A stretch of 38,585 bases of DNA from a virus. Positions 27,696 through 34,837 of this stretch are shown here, in pieces. Under the pieces are notes generated by a model. The model was given only the letters and a program-made list of their open reading frames with translations, was not told where the DNA came from and made no database searches. Position numbers and translations under genes: made by a program. Within the stretch, counting starts at the first letter, position 1; every line of letters starts with the position of its first letter. The stretch spans positions 1 through 38,585 of the IMG/VR virus record IMGVR_UViG_3300021407_000027, one strand, 5' to 3'.

Positions 27696-30355
27696 TAACG
27701 TTCCCTTCCCTCAGAGTTAAACCTTGGGAACACCCCAAGCACCGTAGCGGGATATGGATTGGATTGCTGAATGTAATATTGCCCCGGCACAGTATACGTT
27801 GGATCCAGAGTGGTGAATGCATCCCCATCAACCAGTCCTGCTACAATCTGTGATGGCTGCCCCGTCAGCATCGAGGATACATTCCCTGTAACAAGGTCTT
27901 TCATTGGAGTCAATGTCGAAGCTGAGGAACCAATCGACAAGCCAAGGGTATCGGCAACCCGCACCACAACTGAGTTGATGACTTTGGTCTTGGTCTGAAC
28001 TGTGGGTTCCCCGATCTCTAGAGGGAGGGTTTGGAGGTTACAATCAAACCCGAGACCGATGGTGACAGTGGTGTAGCCAGTGGCCCCGGGAGGTGTCGGC
28101 GCGAGGAGGGTGAAGGCCCCTGAGAGCGGCATCACAAAGGGAGTAATGGCAGTCACGTTGCCAAGGTTATCTTGTTGGAGTCCGGTGACGGTCTGGCCTG
28201 CTAGATGCGTGGCACCGGAGAAGCTTAAGGTTGGCGCGCCTGAGTATTGCTGACCCGAGTCCACACACCAGGAGGAAATGAGTCCGTTCGGGAATGCGCG
28301 ATCCGCGATGCGTTCGATGTATTGAACACTACTGCCGTTGATGGTACGGGTAACGGCAAGATAAACCGCATCAACCGTTCCTGCATCTGTTGTTGCTTCA
28401 GCTACTGAGCAGACGGAGGTGAAGACGCCATTGGTAGTGTTATGATGCGCCCAGCCTTGGAACTCTTGCTCTTTGAGGAAGGTTAAGGAAAGAAGAACGC
28501 CGTCGTTGCGGACGGCCCAGACTACGAAGAAGGGGGACTCTGCCCAGGCCCATTGGGTTAAGGAGAAGCCATAGAAGAGATGCGAAGCAATCAGTGAGAT
28601 GTCAGTGCCAGTGAAGACGTTGAAGTAGATGTTGTAGGCAAGGTCTCGAACTTGATTTCCTTTAGATTGGACAAAGAGAATATCATAGTTGGAGATGATC
28701 GGCGGCATGTCATTCGCGCCGATGAAGGATTGAGCAGTTGCGACAATGTTCTCAGGACTGACTGCCGCGCTGACTCCTTGGAAGCTACCACCGCCGTTGA
28801 CGACCCAAGCTGCTTGATCGGTGAAGATCAGCATGCCAGCAGGGACACTCACAATCGACTTGATGTTGTTGGGTTGATTGCTGACAAGAGTTCCAGTGAT
28901 CGCGTCAGAGGCTATCACTGGTTGATGGATGTTAAAGTTGTAGTAATCCCCGGGCTGAGACATGTAGAAGGTTTGAGGGGAGGCAACGGGCGCGGCAAGA
29001 ACAAGGCGCTGTTGGAAGAAAGCGCAGACAGAGGGGTTACCTGCTGAGGCTGGCTGGAGCGTTGCAGTAGCGGTGGCTCCTGAAGGCGTGAAGATCACTG
29101 ACGGCACGGTGCCATAACCAGCCCCAGGAGCCGTCATTACTACTTGGCTAACACCCCAGATAACGGTTGCGGTAGCGCCAGTGCCGACTCCTGAGGTGCT
29201 TGTTTGCGTTAATGGGTTGCTAGGAGTCGCGCCAGAGGTGATAGATCCAGGGCTTAGAATGGCCCATGAGGTGATCGCGCCCGAGGAGACTGTTAGCACC
29301 AACATTGAGATGCCAAAGCCAAAGCCAACGGTATCATTGACAACGAAGCCAGAACCTCCTGCGGTGATGGTTGGAAGCGCATTTGCCGAAAGAACAGCAA
29401 AAGCCGTGGCAGGAGTGGTTGGAGTCCCTCCGAAGGATACCACTGGAGTAGTAGTGTAGGTCCCAGGTGCTGTGACCAGAACCGATGCGACCCCGGGCGC
29501 GCCGAAGGGATTCTGTCCAACAGGGACGCCTTGTGAGAAGTCCGCGGCGATGTTGCTATCAACGAAGCTGGTCCCGGTACTATAGCCGATGTAGCCGAAT
29601 TGCACCGTTGGGGGCTGGACGCCAAAGGTGGAGATGTTAGCCGCGTAGACTTTATAGAAAGTCGCGCCGGTAACTGGCGTCCATGTGATTTGGTTTGATC
29701 CGTAAGAAGGGAAGACGCGAATGTCGGCTCTGGGGCCTACACCAACCGAGGTGGATGCTACTGATTCCTGTCCTGTGGATGTAACCGCGGTGACTTCATA
29801 GGTGTAGTAGGAATATCCAATAACGGGATTGGTTGGATATGGATCGTAGACGATAATAGGTAGAGAGGATGTAACCGCGACTCCAGTTGGCGCGGTGATT
29901 GTTGGCCCAATGGGAATCGCGGCCAAGATCCAACTCGTCGATGAGACATAAGTTAGAGAATAAGGAACGTAATTGGGATGTGTTAGGATCATCACATTCC
30001 CGGTCTGGGTGAACTTGAGCAGCGCTAAGTCCGCACCAGCATAGGGAGTAGAGATTTGGGAGCCAGCCACAACCGCGCCTTGGAATATGGCGCGCATATA
30101 GTTCTGGCCCCATTCAAGGGCGTAGCCGATGTTAAATCCAGCCTGGAAACGGATCAGACGAACGGGATGCGTTGAGTCATGAGCCGTCGCGACGTAGATC
30201 GTCCCCGGGCGCGTTGATGCACCTCCTCGATAATCGACGAAGAAGTTCTGCATCAAGGCCGCGCCAGAGCGGTACTTCTGGATGTCAACTCGGGCGTAGA
30301 GCTGCGGGGCCCATTCGCCAGAGTTGAAAGAGGCTTGGACGTGGGTTTCAGTCAT
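27695..30355 (-). CDS. Tail tubular protein B-like (gp12-like), 886 aa
   Basis: The N-terminus (ASFNSGEWAPQLYARVDIQ, then MQNFFVDYRGGASTRPGT) is characteristic of phage tail nozzle/stabilisation proteins of the T7 gp12 type. A beta-rich insertion at about residues 290-430 contains repeats of a GGSGFVVNDTVGFG / GAGYGTVPSVIFTPSG kind. The core resumes with FFQQRLVLAAPVASPQTFYM. It forms the nozzle at the end of the tail and probably contacts the receptor or tailspikes. Overlaps the SGNH gene start by ATGA. Confidence 0.8.
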   Translation of the reverse strand: MTETHVQASFNSGEWAPQLYARVDIQKYRSGAALMQNFFVDYRGGASTRPGTIYVATAHDSTHPVRLIRFQAGFNIGYALEWGQNYMRAIFQGAVVAGSQISTPYAGADLALLKFTQTGNVMILTHPNYVPYSLTYVSSTSWILAAIPIGPTITAPTGVAVTSSLPIIVYDPYPTNPVIGYSYYTYEVTAVTSTGQESVASTSVGVGPRADIRVFPSYGSNQITWTPVTGATFYKVYAANISTFGVQPPTVQFGYIGYSTGTSFVDSNIAADFSQGVPVGQNPFGAPGVASVLVTAPGTYTTTPVVSFGGTPTTPATAFAVLSANALPTITAGGSGFVVNDTVGFGFGISMLVLTVSSGAITSWAILSPGSITSGATPSNPLTQTSTSGVGTGATATVIWGVSQVVMTAPGAGYGTVPSVIFTPSGATATATLQPASAGNPSVCAFFQQRLVLAAPVASPQTFYMSQPGDYYNFNIHQPVIASDAITGTLVSNQPNNIKSIVSVPAGMLIFTDQAAWVVNGGGSFQGVSAAVSPENIVATAQSFIGANDMPPIISNYDILFVQSKGNQVRDLAYNIYFNVFTGTDISLIASHLFYGFSLTQWAWAESPFFVVWAVRNDGVLLSLTFLKEQEFQGWAHHNTTNGVFTSVCSVAEATTDAGTVDAVYLAVTRTINGSSVQYIERIADRAFPNGLISSWCVDSGQQYSGAPTLSFSGATHLAGQTVTGLQQDNLGNVTAITPFVMPLSGAFTLLAPTPPGATGYTTVTIGLGFDCNLQTLPLEIGEPTVQTKTKVINSVVVRVADTLGLSIGSSASTLTPMKDLVTGNVSSMLTGQPSQIVAGLVDGDAFTTLDPTYTVPGQYYIQQSNPYPATVLGVFPRFNSEGRER

Positions 30356-30684
30356 AGCCTCTTGGCCAACTTAGCATAAGAGCGGGGGTGGGGGTTGCCA
30401 TGAAAGGAGACCACACGGTCCCCGGGGCGGGCGGGGATGGACACCCCCCAGCCGATTGGGTTCAGCCAGATCACATGGTCAGCGTTGATCTTGGCCCTGA
30501 CTTGACGGTTGCATCTGCCCGGGCGATCGTTGACCCCGGAGGAAATGATGGCGATATCGAAGTGCTGTGGTGGGACATGGGCCGCGATCCAGCAACTAGA
30601 CATGCTGACCTTGGCAATGACAAGGCCTTTGAGGACCATGCCAATGCCAACGGCGATGCTATCGCCAATGATTAGTGTAGTCAT
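30352..30684 (-). CDS. Small SGNH/GDSL hydrolase-like protein (110 aa)
   Basis: ATG at 30684. MTTLIIGDSIAVGIG carries the GDS block I (Ser9 as nucleophile), SSGVND the block III Asn-Asp, and NPHPRSYAKLAKRL a block V-like His, with Asn in place of the usual Asp two residues before. At 110 aa it is shorter than typical SGNH enzymes (about 180-200). Likely a deacetylase or esterase acting on host surface polysaccharide or peptidoglycan. It lies between the two tail-tube genes, so it may be a virion component. Confidence 0.6.
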   Translation of the reverse strand: MTTLIIGDSIAVGIGMVLKGLVIAKVSMSSCWIAAHVPPQHFDIAIISSGVNDRPGRCNRQVRAKINADHVIWLNPIGWGVSIPARPGDRVVSFHGNPHPRSYAKLAKRL

Positions 30685-30688
30685 AGAA

Positions 30689-31837
30689 TCACCCAAAGAT
30701 CGGCCACATGCCGCCCCAATCAAAGCCACTAAAGGGGCCGGAATATGGCGAGGGGAAGTCGATGCCGCGGATGCGGACCCAATCGGGAGTCACGTCATTG
30801 ATAGTGAGGCCTTCGTTACCATCCCCGACCCTGGCCTGCGCGATGATCTGGTTTGCCTCTTGGACAGCCATGTTAGCGAGCTTCTTGTCACCGGTGAGAG
30901 GGATGGTAAGGCGCGCTCCAAGGACGAGGGACCAAGTCTCGATGAAGGCCTCGTCCATGATGTCGGGATCGGTGATGTCTTGGCAATAGGTGCAGATCGC
31001 GAACTCTTGATTGCAGAGCAAGACGCGTTGGGGAGAGGGAGAGCCAAAGGTAAGATTGAAGGTCGCGCCAGAGCCAGTGCCTGTGGTATAGGCTTGACTA
31101 ATGGGATTGGGCAATGGAGCGAAGTAGGAGCCTCCAACTATAGGCCCTTGGGCCACTCCACTCTGCAATGGCGCGGTTTGGGTGTTGTTGACCTGACTGA
31201 CAACGGAGATGCCAGTGATGACGCCACCGCTCACGCTCGTAACGAGAAGCTGAACCGGGCCGCCATAAGGCTGAATGCCTTGGGTCCAGGTGATGTCGCC
31301 GTTGGTCGGGTTGATCATCCCCGGGCCGTAGATGATGTCGCCGACGTTGTAGCCGGTTCCGCCAGAGACGATCGCGGCAGCGGTGACGGGATAGAATGTG
31401 TCGTTCTTGATATTGTACTTGACCGGCGGGCCTTGCCAGAAGCTGGATGCTCCACCAGTCACCGCGGTGGTGATGGGGACTCCACTGGCAAAACCTGTTA
31501 GCGTTGAGGGGATGACAAGGATCATCCTCTGGCAGTCATTGGGGTATTGGTACTCGTAGTTCCACGGCGGCGACGGCTGGCCGGGTTGCCAGAGAGTTGT
31601 CGCCGCCATGGTGTTTTCAGGTGTCCCCGGCGAGGAGGTGATATAGATCAGGTTGGCGGTTTTGGTCGCGAAGTTCCAAGGCGCCATGCGAATCAATCGC
31701 CGACGTGTGTTGTCGATAATGAGGTTGGCTTGGATTGCTTCGTTGGTCAGGTTTCCCGCAAGCTCGGCATCGGTCACGCTCGTGCGAGTGCCGGGGACTT
31801 GAAGAGCGCGATTGACGATGTCGGTTGCGGTGGTCAT
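30689..31837 (-). CDS. Tail tubular protein A-like (gp11-like), 382 aa
   Basis: MTTATDIVNRALQVPGTR ... IIDNTRRRLIRMAPWNFA matches the start of T7 gp11-type tail adaptor proteins (helical bundle, conserved APWNFA). It is about twice the length of gp11 because of an inserted beta domain (about residues 125-240) with a VSGGTGYNVGDIIYGPG motif, the same kind of insertion seen in the neighbouring gp12-like protein. The core resumes with LCNQEFAICTYCQDI ... EAFIETWSLVLGARL. Confidence 0.8.
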   Translation of the reverse strand: MTTATDIVNRALQVPGTRTSVTDAELAGNLTNEAIQANLIIDNTRRRLIRMAPWNFATKTANLIYITSSPGTPENTMAATTLWQPGQPSPPWNYEYQYPNDCQRMILVIPSTLTGFASGVPITTAVTGGASSFWQGPPVKYNIKNDTFYPVTAAAIVSGGTGYNVGDIIYGPGMINPTNGDITWTQGIQPYGGPVQLLVTSVSGGVITGISVVSQVNNTQTAPLQSGVAQGPIVGGSYFAPLPNPISQAYTTGTGSGATFNLTFGSPSPQRVLLCNQEFAICTYCQDITDPDIMDEAFIETWSLVLGARLTIPLTGDKKLANMAVQEANQIIAQARVGDGNEGLTINDVTPDWVRIRGIDFPSPYSGPFSGFDWGGMWPIFG

Positions 31838-31846
31838 GGCGACGCC

Positions 31847-31999
31847 TTATGGAAAGTAAGAGCGGAGTTTGTCTTCACCAGCTTTTGCCTTAGCGGTGAC
31901 AGCGTCCCACTGAGTCCCTGTCATTGGGGTCTTAGTGGCCTTGTCCCAATCAGCTTTGAGTTTGGCCGCGAGGGCGTCGTACTGTTCGCGAGGGGTCAT
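31847..31999 (-). CDS. Small late protein (50 aa)
   Basis: ATG at 31999 (AGGAG-type site in AAGGAGAAGC upstream), stop TAA at 31847-31849. MTPREQYDALAAKLKADWD ... is a helical, Trp-containing peptide (GTQWDAVTAKAKAGEDKLR). It sits 9 nt before the gp11-like gene. Real gene favoured by ribosome site and packing; function unknown. Confidence 0.6.
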   Translation of the reverse strand: MTPREQYDALAAKLKADWDKATKTPMTGTQWDAVTAKAKAGEDKLRSYFP

Positions 32000-32010
32000 G
32001 ATGCTTCTCC

Positions 32011-32328
32011 TTATGAAGAGGGTGTCGTAGTGGGAGTCGGCGTCGGAGTGGGAATCAGTCCCTTCGCCGTGGTGTCGAGACCGCCCATCTGAGTGTTCAG
32101 AGTGGCGAGAGTAGCCGTAGCCGCTTCCACCGCAGCATCGTTTCCATTGTTGACCGCGGCCTGAAGGGCAGCGACAGCCGCGGCAAAGTCAGAAGCAAAG
32201 CTAGAGATAGTGGTCGAGAGCGTGGCAACAGCCGCGGTAAGGGCAGAGTCATCGAGAGCGGACATGATTGTTTCCTTTAGTGCTGAGAGAGTTGCGGGAC
32301 TGAATGTTAACTCAATAGGTATAGGCAC
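32011..32328 (-). CDS. Ala/Thr-rich late protein (105 aa)
   Basis: GTG start at 32328 with AAGGGAG upstream; an ATG at 32265 with AAAGGA is an alternative (84 aa). The body is a long Ala/Thr/Ser helix (ALTAAVATLSTTISSFAS ...) and the end is a Pro/Thr tail (IPTPTPTPTTTPSS). Similar proteins in bacterial phages are unnamed tail or head accessory proteins. Confidence 0.6.
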   Translation of the reverse strand: MPIPIELTFSPATLSALKETIMSALDDSALTAAVATLSTTISSFASDFAAAVAALQAAVNNGNDAAVEAATATLATLNTQMGGLDTTAKGLIPTPTPTPTTTPSS

Positions 32329-32329
32329 A

Positions 32330-32527
32330 TTAGCGTCTCCCTTGGGTTCCAGAGTTGCTATAGTTGGTGCCGCCGAGGCCGGGGCCTTTATGCATCTGGC
32401 CCTTGGGGCCCACAGGCTCCTTGTAGGGCAGCGGCTTGACGCAACCGGTCATGTCGCCGCCGCAGGTAGCGCGATTGCCTCCTTGAGTCATAGTGCTGGG
32501 GAAGTCATCGAGGGGGTGCTTAGCCAT
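32330..32527 (-). CDS. Small late protein, cysteine-containing (65 aa)
   Basis: ATG at 32527 (MAKHPLDDFPSTMTQGG) overlaps the preceding stop by 8 nt. Gly/Pro/Lys-rich with a TCGGDMTGCVK segment. Probably partly disordered. No family recognised. Confidence 0.5.
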   Translation of the reverse strand: MAKHPLDDFPSTMTQGGNRATCGGDMTGCVKPLPYKEPVGPKGQMHKGPGLGGTNYSNSGTQGRR

Positions 32528-32954
32528 TGGAGTGGTGTCCTGGGGGAAAATGAGCAGCGGGGATCGCCTTTGGGCCCGTAGCAAGCGGGATTGGCCCTGA
32601 GTTGCTCTGAGACCGAGCCTCTCTGGCTTTCATAATGGCATCCGCCTGAGCTAGGGTCTTCTTATCCGCCTCAACCTGCTGCTGATCGAGGCCGACTTGA
32701 TCCACTCGAGCCTTAGCCATAGCCGCGGCGGCTAATACGGCATTCTCTTGATCAAGAGTAGCCTGATCAATATGCGACTTCTGCTGGGCCGCCTTCTTGG
32801 CCTCGATCGCGTCAGCCATCTCAGGCTTGGCCGCGGTCTCGGCGTCGGTGATCGCGGAATCAACCATATAGTTCAGAGCAGGATGCGCTCCTGGGTAGCC
32901 AAGAAGTTCCTTTTTCAAGAGAAGGAGCGAGAGTAGTTCAGAATGGTCGATCAT
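32520..32954 (-). CDS. Coiled-coil late protein (144 aa)
   Basis: A helical Ala/Gln/Asp/Lys-rich protein (KAAQQKSHIDQATLDQEN, VDQVGLDQQQVEADK) with DQ repeats that suggest a long coiled coil; the C-terminus is Pro/His-rich. The start overlaps the preceding stop by 1 nt. Possible scaffold, tape-like or tail-assembly accessory protein; no family assignment. Confidence 0.6.
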   Translation of the reverse strand: MIDHSELLSLLLLKKELLGYPGAHPALNYMVDSAITDAETAAKPEMADAIEAKKAAQQKSHIDQATLDQENAVLAAAAMAKARVDQVGLDQQQVEADKKTLAQADAIMKAREARSQSNSGPIPLATGPKAIPAAHFPPGHHSNG

Positions 32955-33154
32955 CAGTGTTTTCCTTGTGAGCCGCCTTTGTGGCAGGTGGTGGCGACGG
33001 GGGAGGGGGCGTTGAAGCCGCGGCCAGGGTCTTGATAGGGTCTGGTGCGGACGACTTGAAGCCCCATGTCTGCGACTTTAGGGACGGACTTGGCGGTGGC
33101 CTTTGGTTCGACCTTGGTCGCGGACATGGAGTTCATTCCTCTGCCTTGTTTCAT
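32954..33154 (-). CDS. Small basic late protein (66 aa)
   Basis: MKQGRGMNSMSATKVEPKAT ... is Lys/Pro-rich, ending GGSQGKH. An internal ATG a few codons on is possible. ATGA overlap with the preceding gene. Low complexity; function unknown. Confidence 0.45.
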   Translation of the reverse strand: MKQGRGMNSMSATKVEPKATAKSVPKVADMGLQVVRTRPYQDPGRGFNAPSPVATTCHKGGSQGKH

Positions 33155-33561
33155 ACTGAATGATCCTTTGCTGTTAGTTGACGGGAGTAGTCATAACGAT
33201 TTCCGCCCTTCTCCGTCATGTCCTGACGAACGCGCTCGAAGGTGCCTTGATCGCCATAGAGTTCATCGAGGAGATGGCGGAAGCGATCGTGGCAGCGCTC
33301 GATCTCACGGTTGAGGTACTTCGGCGGCACCATGCCTCCTTCGTGATGCAGGTTCCAGATGTCATGGACATCGTGGTAGTACATGATGAAGCGCCGCATC
33401 TTCTCTGGGACTTCGCTTTCGGCGTCTTTCATATACTTGACGACTTCGCGAAGTTCGAGCAAGATCGCCCTCATATCGCGGGCGACATTGTGGAGATCGG
33501 CGGCGAGTGTCTCGTCTTGATCGGTGAGCCGACCAGTAGCCTTGATGTTGATGTCGTTCAC
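33151..33561 (-). CDS. Late helical protein, unknown function (136 aa)
   Basis: GTG start at 33561 overlaps the stop of the preceding gene by GTGA. Helical, charged sequence (NVARDMRAILLELREVVKYM; HHEGGMVPPKYLNREIERCH). Five or more His and Tyr in the middle (MYYHDVHDIWNLHHE) could hint at metal binding. No family recognised. Confidence 0.6.
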   Translation of the reverse strand: MNDINIKATGRLTDQDETLAADLHNVARDMRAILLELREVVKYMKDAESEVPEKMRRFIMYYHDVHDIWNLHHEGGMVPPKYLNREIERCHDRFRHLLDELYGDQGTFERVRQDMTEKGGNRYDYSRQLTAKDHSV

Positions 33562-33719
33562 TTTGACTTCCGCTTCTTCATCGCGACAGAGAGTTGCTTG
33601 GTGCCGGTATCAGCTTTGTTGAACTCCTTGCCGACTTTCTGGGGAACGCCTCCAAAGCCGCCGGGAGTGTGAGCAGCCGCGGCCATCAGGCGCGCTTGGG
33701 GTTTGGATTTGCTTGGCAT
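33558..33719 (-). CDS. Small conserved phage protein of the MPSKSK type (53 aa)
   Basis: MPSKSKPQARLMAAAAHTPG, ending KADTGTKQLSVAMKKRKSK. The opening SKSKxQxRxMAAAAH and the EFNKADTGTK block match a recurrent small protein of many phage late operons, often near head and tail genes; function unproven. Very basic. Confidence 0.65.
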   Translation of the reverse strand: MPSKSKPQARLMAAAAHTPGGFGGVPQKVGKEFNKADTGTKQLSVAMKKRKSK

Positions 33720-33722
33720 AAC

Positions 33723-34013
33723 TTATCCTTTCGGGGCTTCCTTTGTGACCTGCGTCCCGGCAGGCGCGGTGACTTTGGTGTCCTTCGTGAGAGTCTGTGT
33801 CTGGATCGCGGGGGCGAGTGGACCGAAGACCGAGGCAGGCAGGAACGGATTGGCAATCAAGTAGACCGCCATGATGAAGGATGACCATGAGGTGATGTAT
33901 GGGCCCCAGGTTTCGGGGACGCCGAGTGGCAAGTGGATCGCGCCTTGTGATGCCGCGGCCACGAGCGCCATAACGATCATAACAAAGGTACCAAGTTGCT
34001 TCGTGCTGATCAT
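33723..34013 (-). CDS. Probable holin (96 aa, two membrane segments)
   Basis: Two hydrophobic segments, about residues 7-28 (LGTFVMIVMALVAAASQG) and 39-58 (ITSWSSFIMAVYLIANPFL), with a polar Thr/Lys tail (QTQTLTKDTKVTAPAG). It overlaps the endolysin stop by ATGA. Pairing with a lysozyme-type gene is the classical holin/endolysin arrangement, here with the holin second. No signature motif exists for this class. Confidence 0.6.
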   Translation of the reverse strand: MISTKQLGTFVMIVMALVAAASQGAIHLPLGVPETWGPYITSWSSFIMAVYLIANPFLPASVFGPLAPAIQTQTLTKDTKVTAPAGTQVTKEAPKG

Positions 34014-34828
34014 GATGATTTCACCGTTGTGGTTGGGATGATCTTGGCAAGTTCAGCCGCGATCAAGCCAGGGAGGGCTCCTGTTAGCTGAGCAATGAGA
34101 GGGGTGACGATGGAGGTCACGATAGTAGTTGGGTCAAGGGAGACTACCGGTGGAGTAGTGCCAGTAGTTGGAGTTGTAGTTCCCGTCACTGTTACCGGAA
34201 GCGCGACTCCAGTCTGCGCGATGACTTCCTTGACGAGACTAGCGACGACTGCGTCAATTAAGGCTAAGAGGAATGGGTTCAAGGTCGAGGCTCCTGTTGG
34301 TGCTGGGGCTGGGATTGGGACTGGAGTAGGCTTTGGTGCTGGGGTTGGAGTTGGAACTGGCGCGACCACCTGCGGTACAGCCGCATCAAGAGTCTGGGCG
34401 AAGGCGACAGAGCGCGAGATCTCAGCGGAGGGGTTAGCAGGACCTTCGTATTGAGTGACGAAGAGAGTGATGAATGGAGTATAGGCCATGCCGGATTGTA
34501 TCGCGGCCCAGACGTTGCTATAGCTGTTGGCGCATTCGGTTAGGATGAAGTCGAGTTGGGTGTTAACGGCAGTGGGGGACTCGCCTTTAGCCGTAGCGAA
34601 GGCTTGAAGCGCGGCTTGGCGGGGGCCGTTCCACGAGGCGATGCCAAAGGCGCCCCCGCCAAATAGGACACCCCCAGTATCAGTTGAGCCTGTTGCTGGC
34701 TGCGGTCCTGGATTTAGCTGTGACTCCCCAGCATAGCAGACCGAGACAATGCCAATAGCAGGGCCACGTGCGATGCCTTTCTGGAGATAGTGCGTTACTG
34801 CGTCAATCGCGACTTGAGGTACTGCCAT
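34010..34828 (-). CDS. Endolysin, phage-tail-lysozyme-type (272 aa)
   Basis: ATG at 34828 with AAGGAG 6 nt upstream. The N-terminal about 145 residues resemble the Phage_lysozyme2 family (PF18013): Glu35 in YAGESQLNPG as likely catalytic acid, then GGGAFGIASWNGPRQAALQ and TQLDFILTE. Residues about 155-182 are a Pro-rich linker (PVPTPTPAPKPTPVPIPA), followed by a hydrophobic/amphipathic C-terminal region (LNPFLLALIDAVVASLVKEV). The tail might help it cross or perturb the outer membrane. Sits next to the holin. Confidence 0.7.
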   Translation of the reverse strand: MAVPQVAIDAVTHYLQKGIARGPAIGIVSVCYAGESQLNPGPQPATGSTDTGGVLFGGGAFGIASWNGPRQAALQAFATAKGESPTAVNTQLDFILTECANSYSNVWAAIQSGMAYTPFITLFVTQYEGPANPSAEISRSVAFAQTLDAAVPQVVAPVPTPTPAPKPTPVPIPAPAPTGASTLNPFLLALIDAVVASLVKEVIAQTGVALPVTVTGTTTPTTGTTPPVVSLDPTTIVTSIVTPLIAQLTGALPGLIAAELAKIIPTTTVKSS

Positions 34829-34837
34829 TTGGGCTCC

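Noticed and set aside
30509-31501. Plus-strand open frame of 330 codons opposite the gp11-like and SGNH genes
   Set aside because: Runs across two good leftward genes and their junction; composition typical of an antisense shadow.
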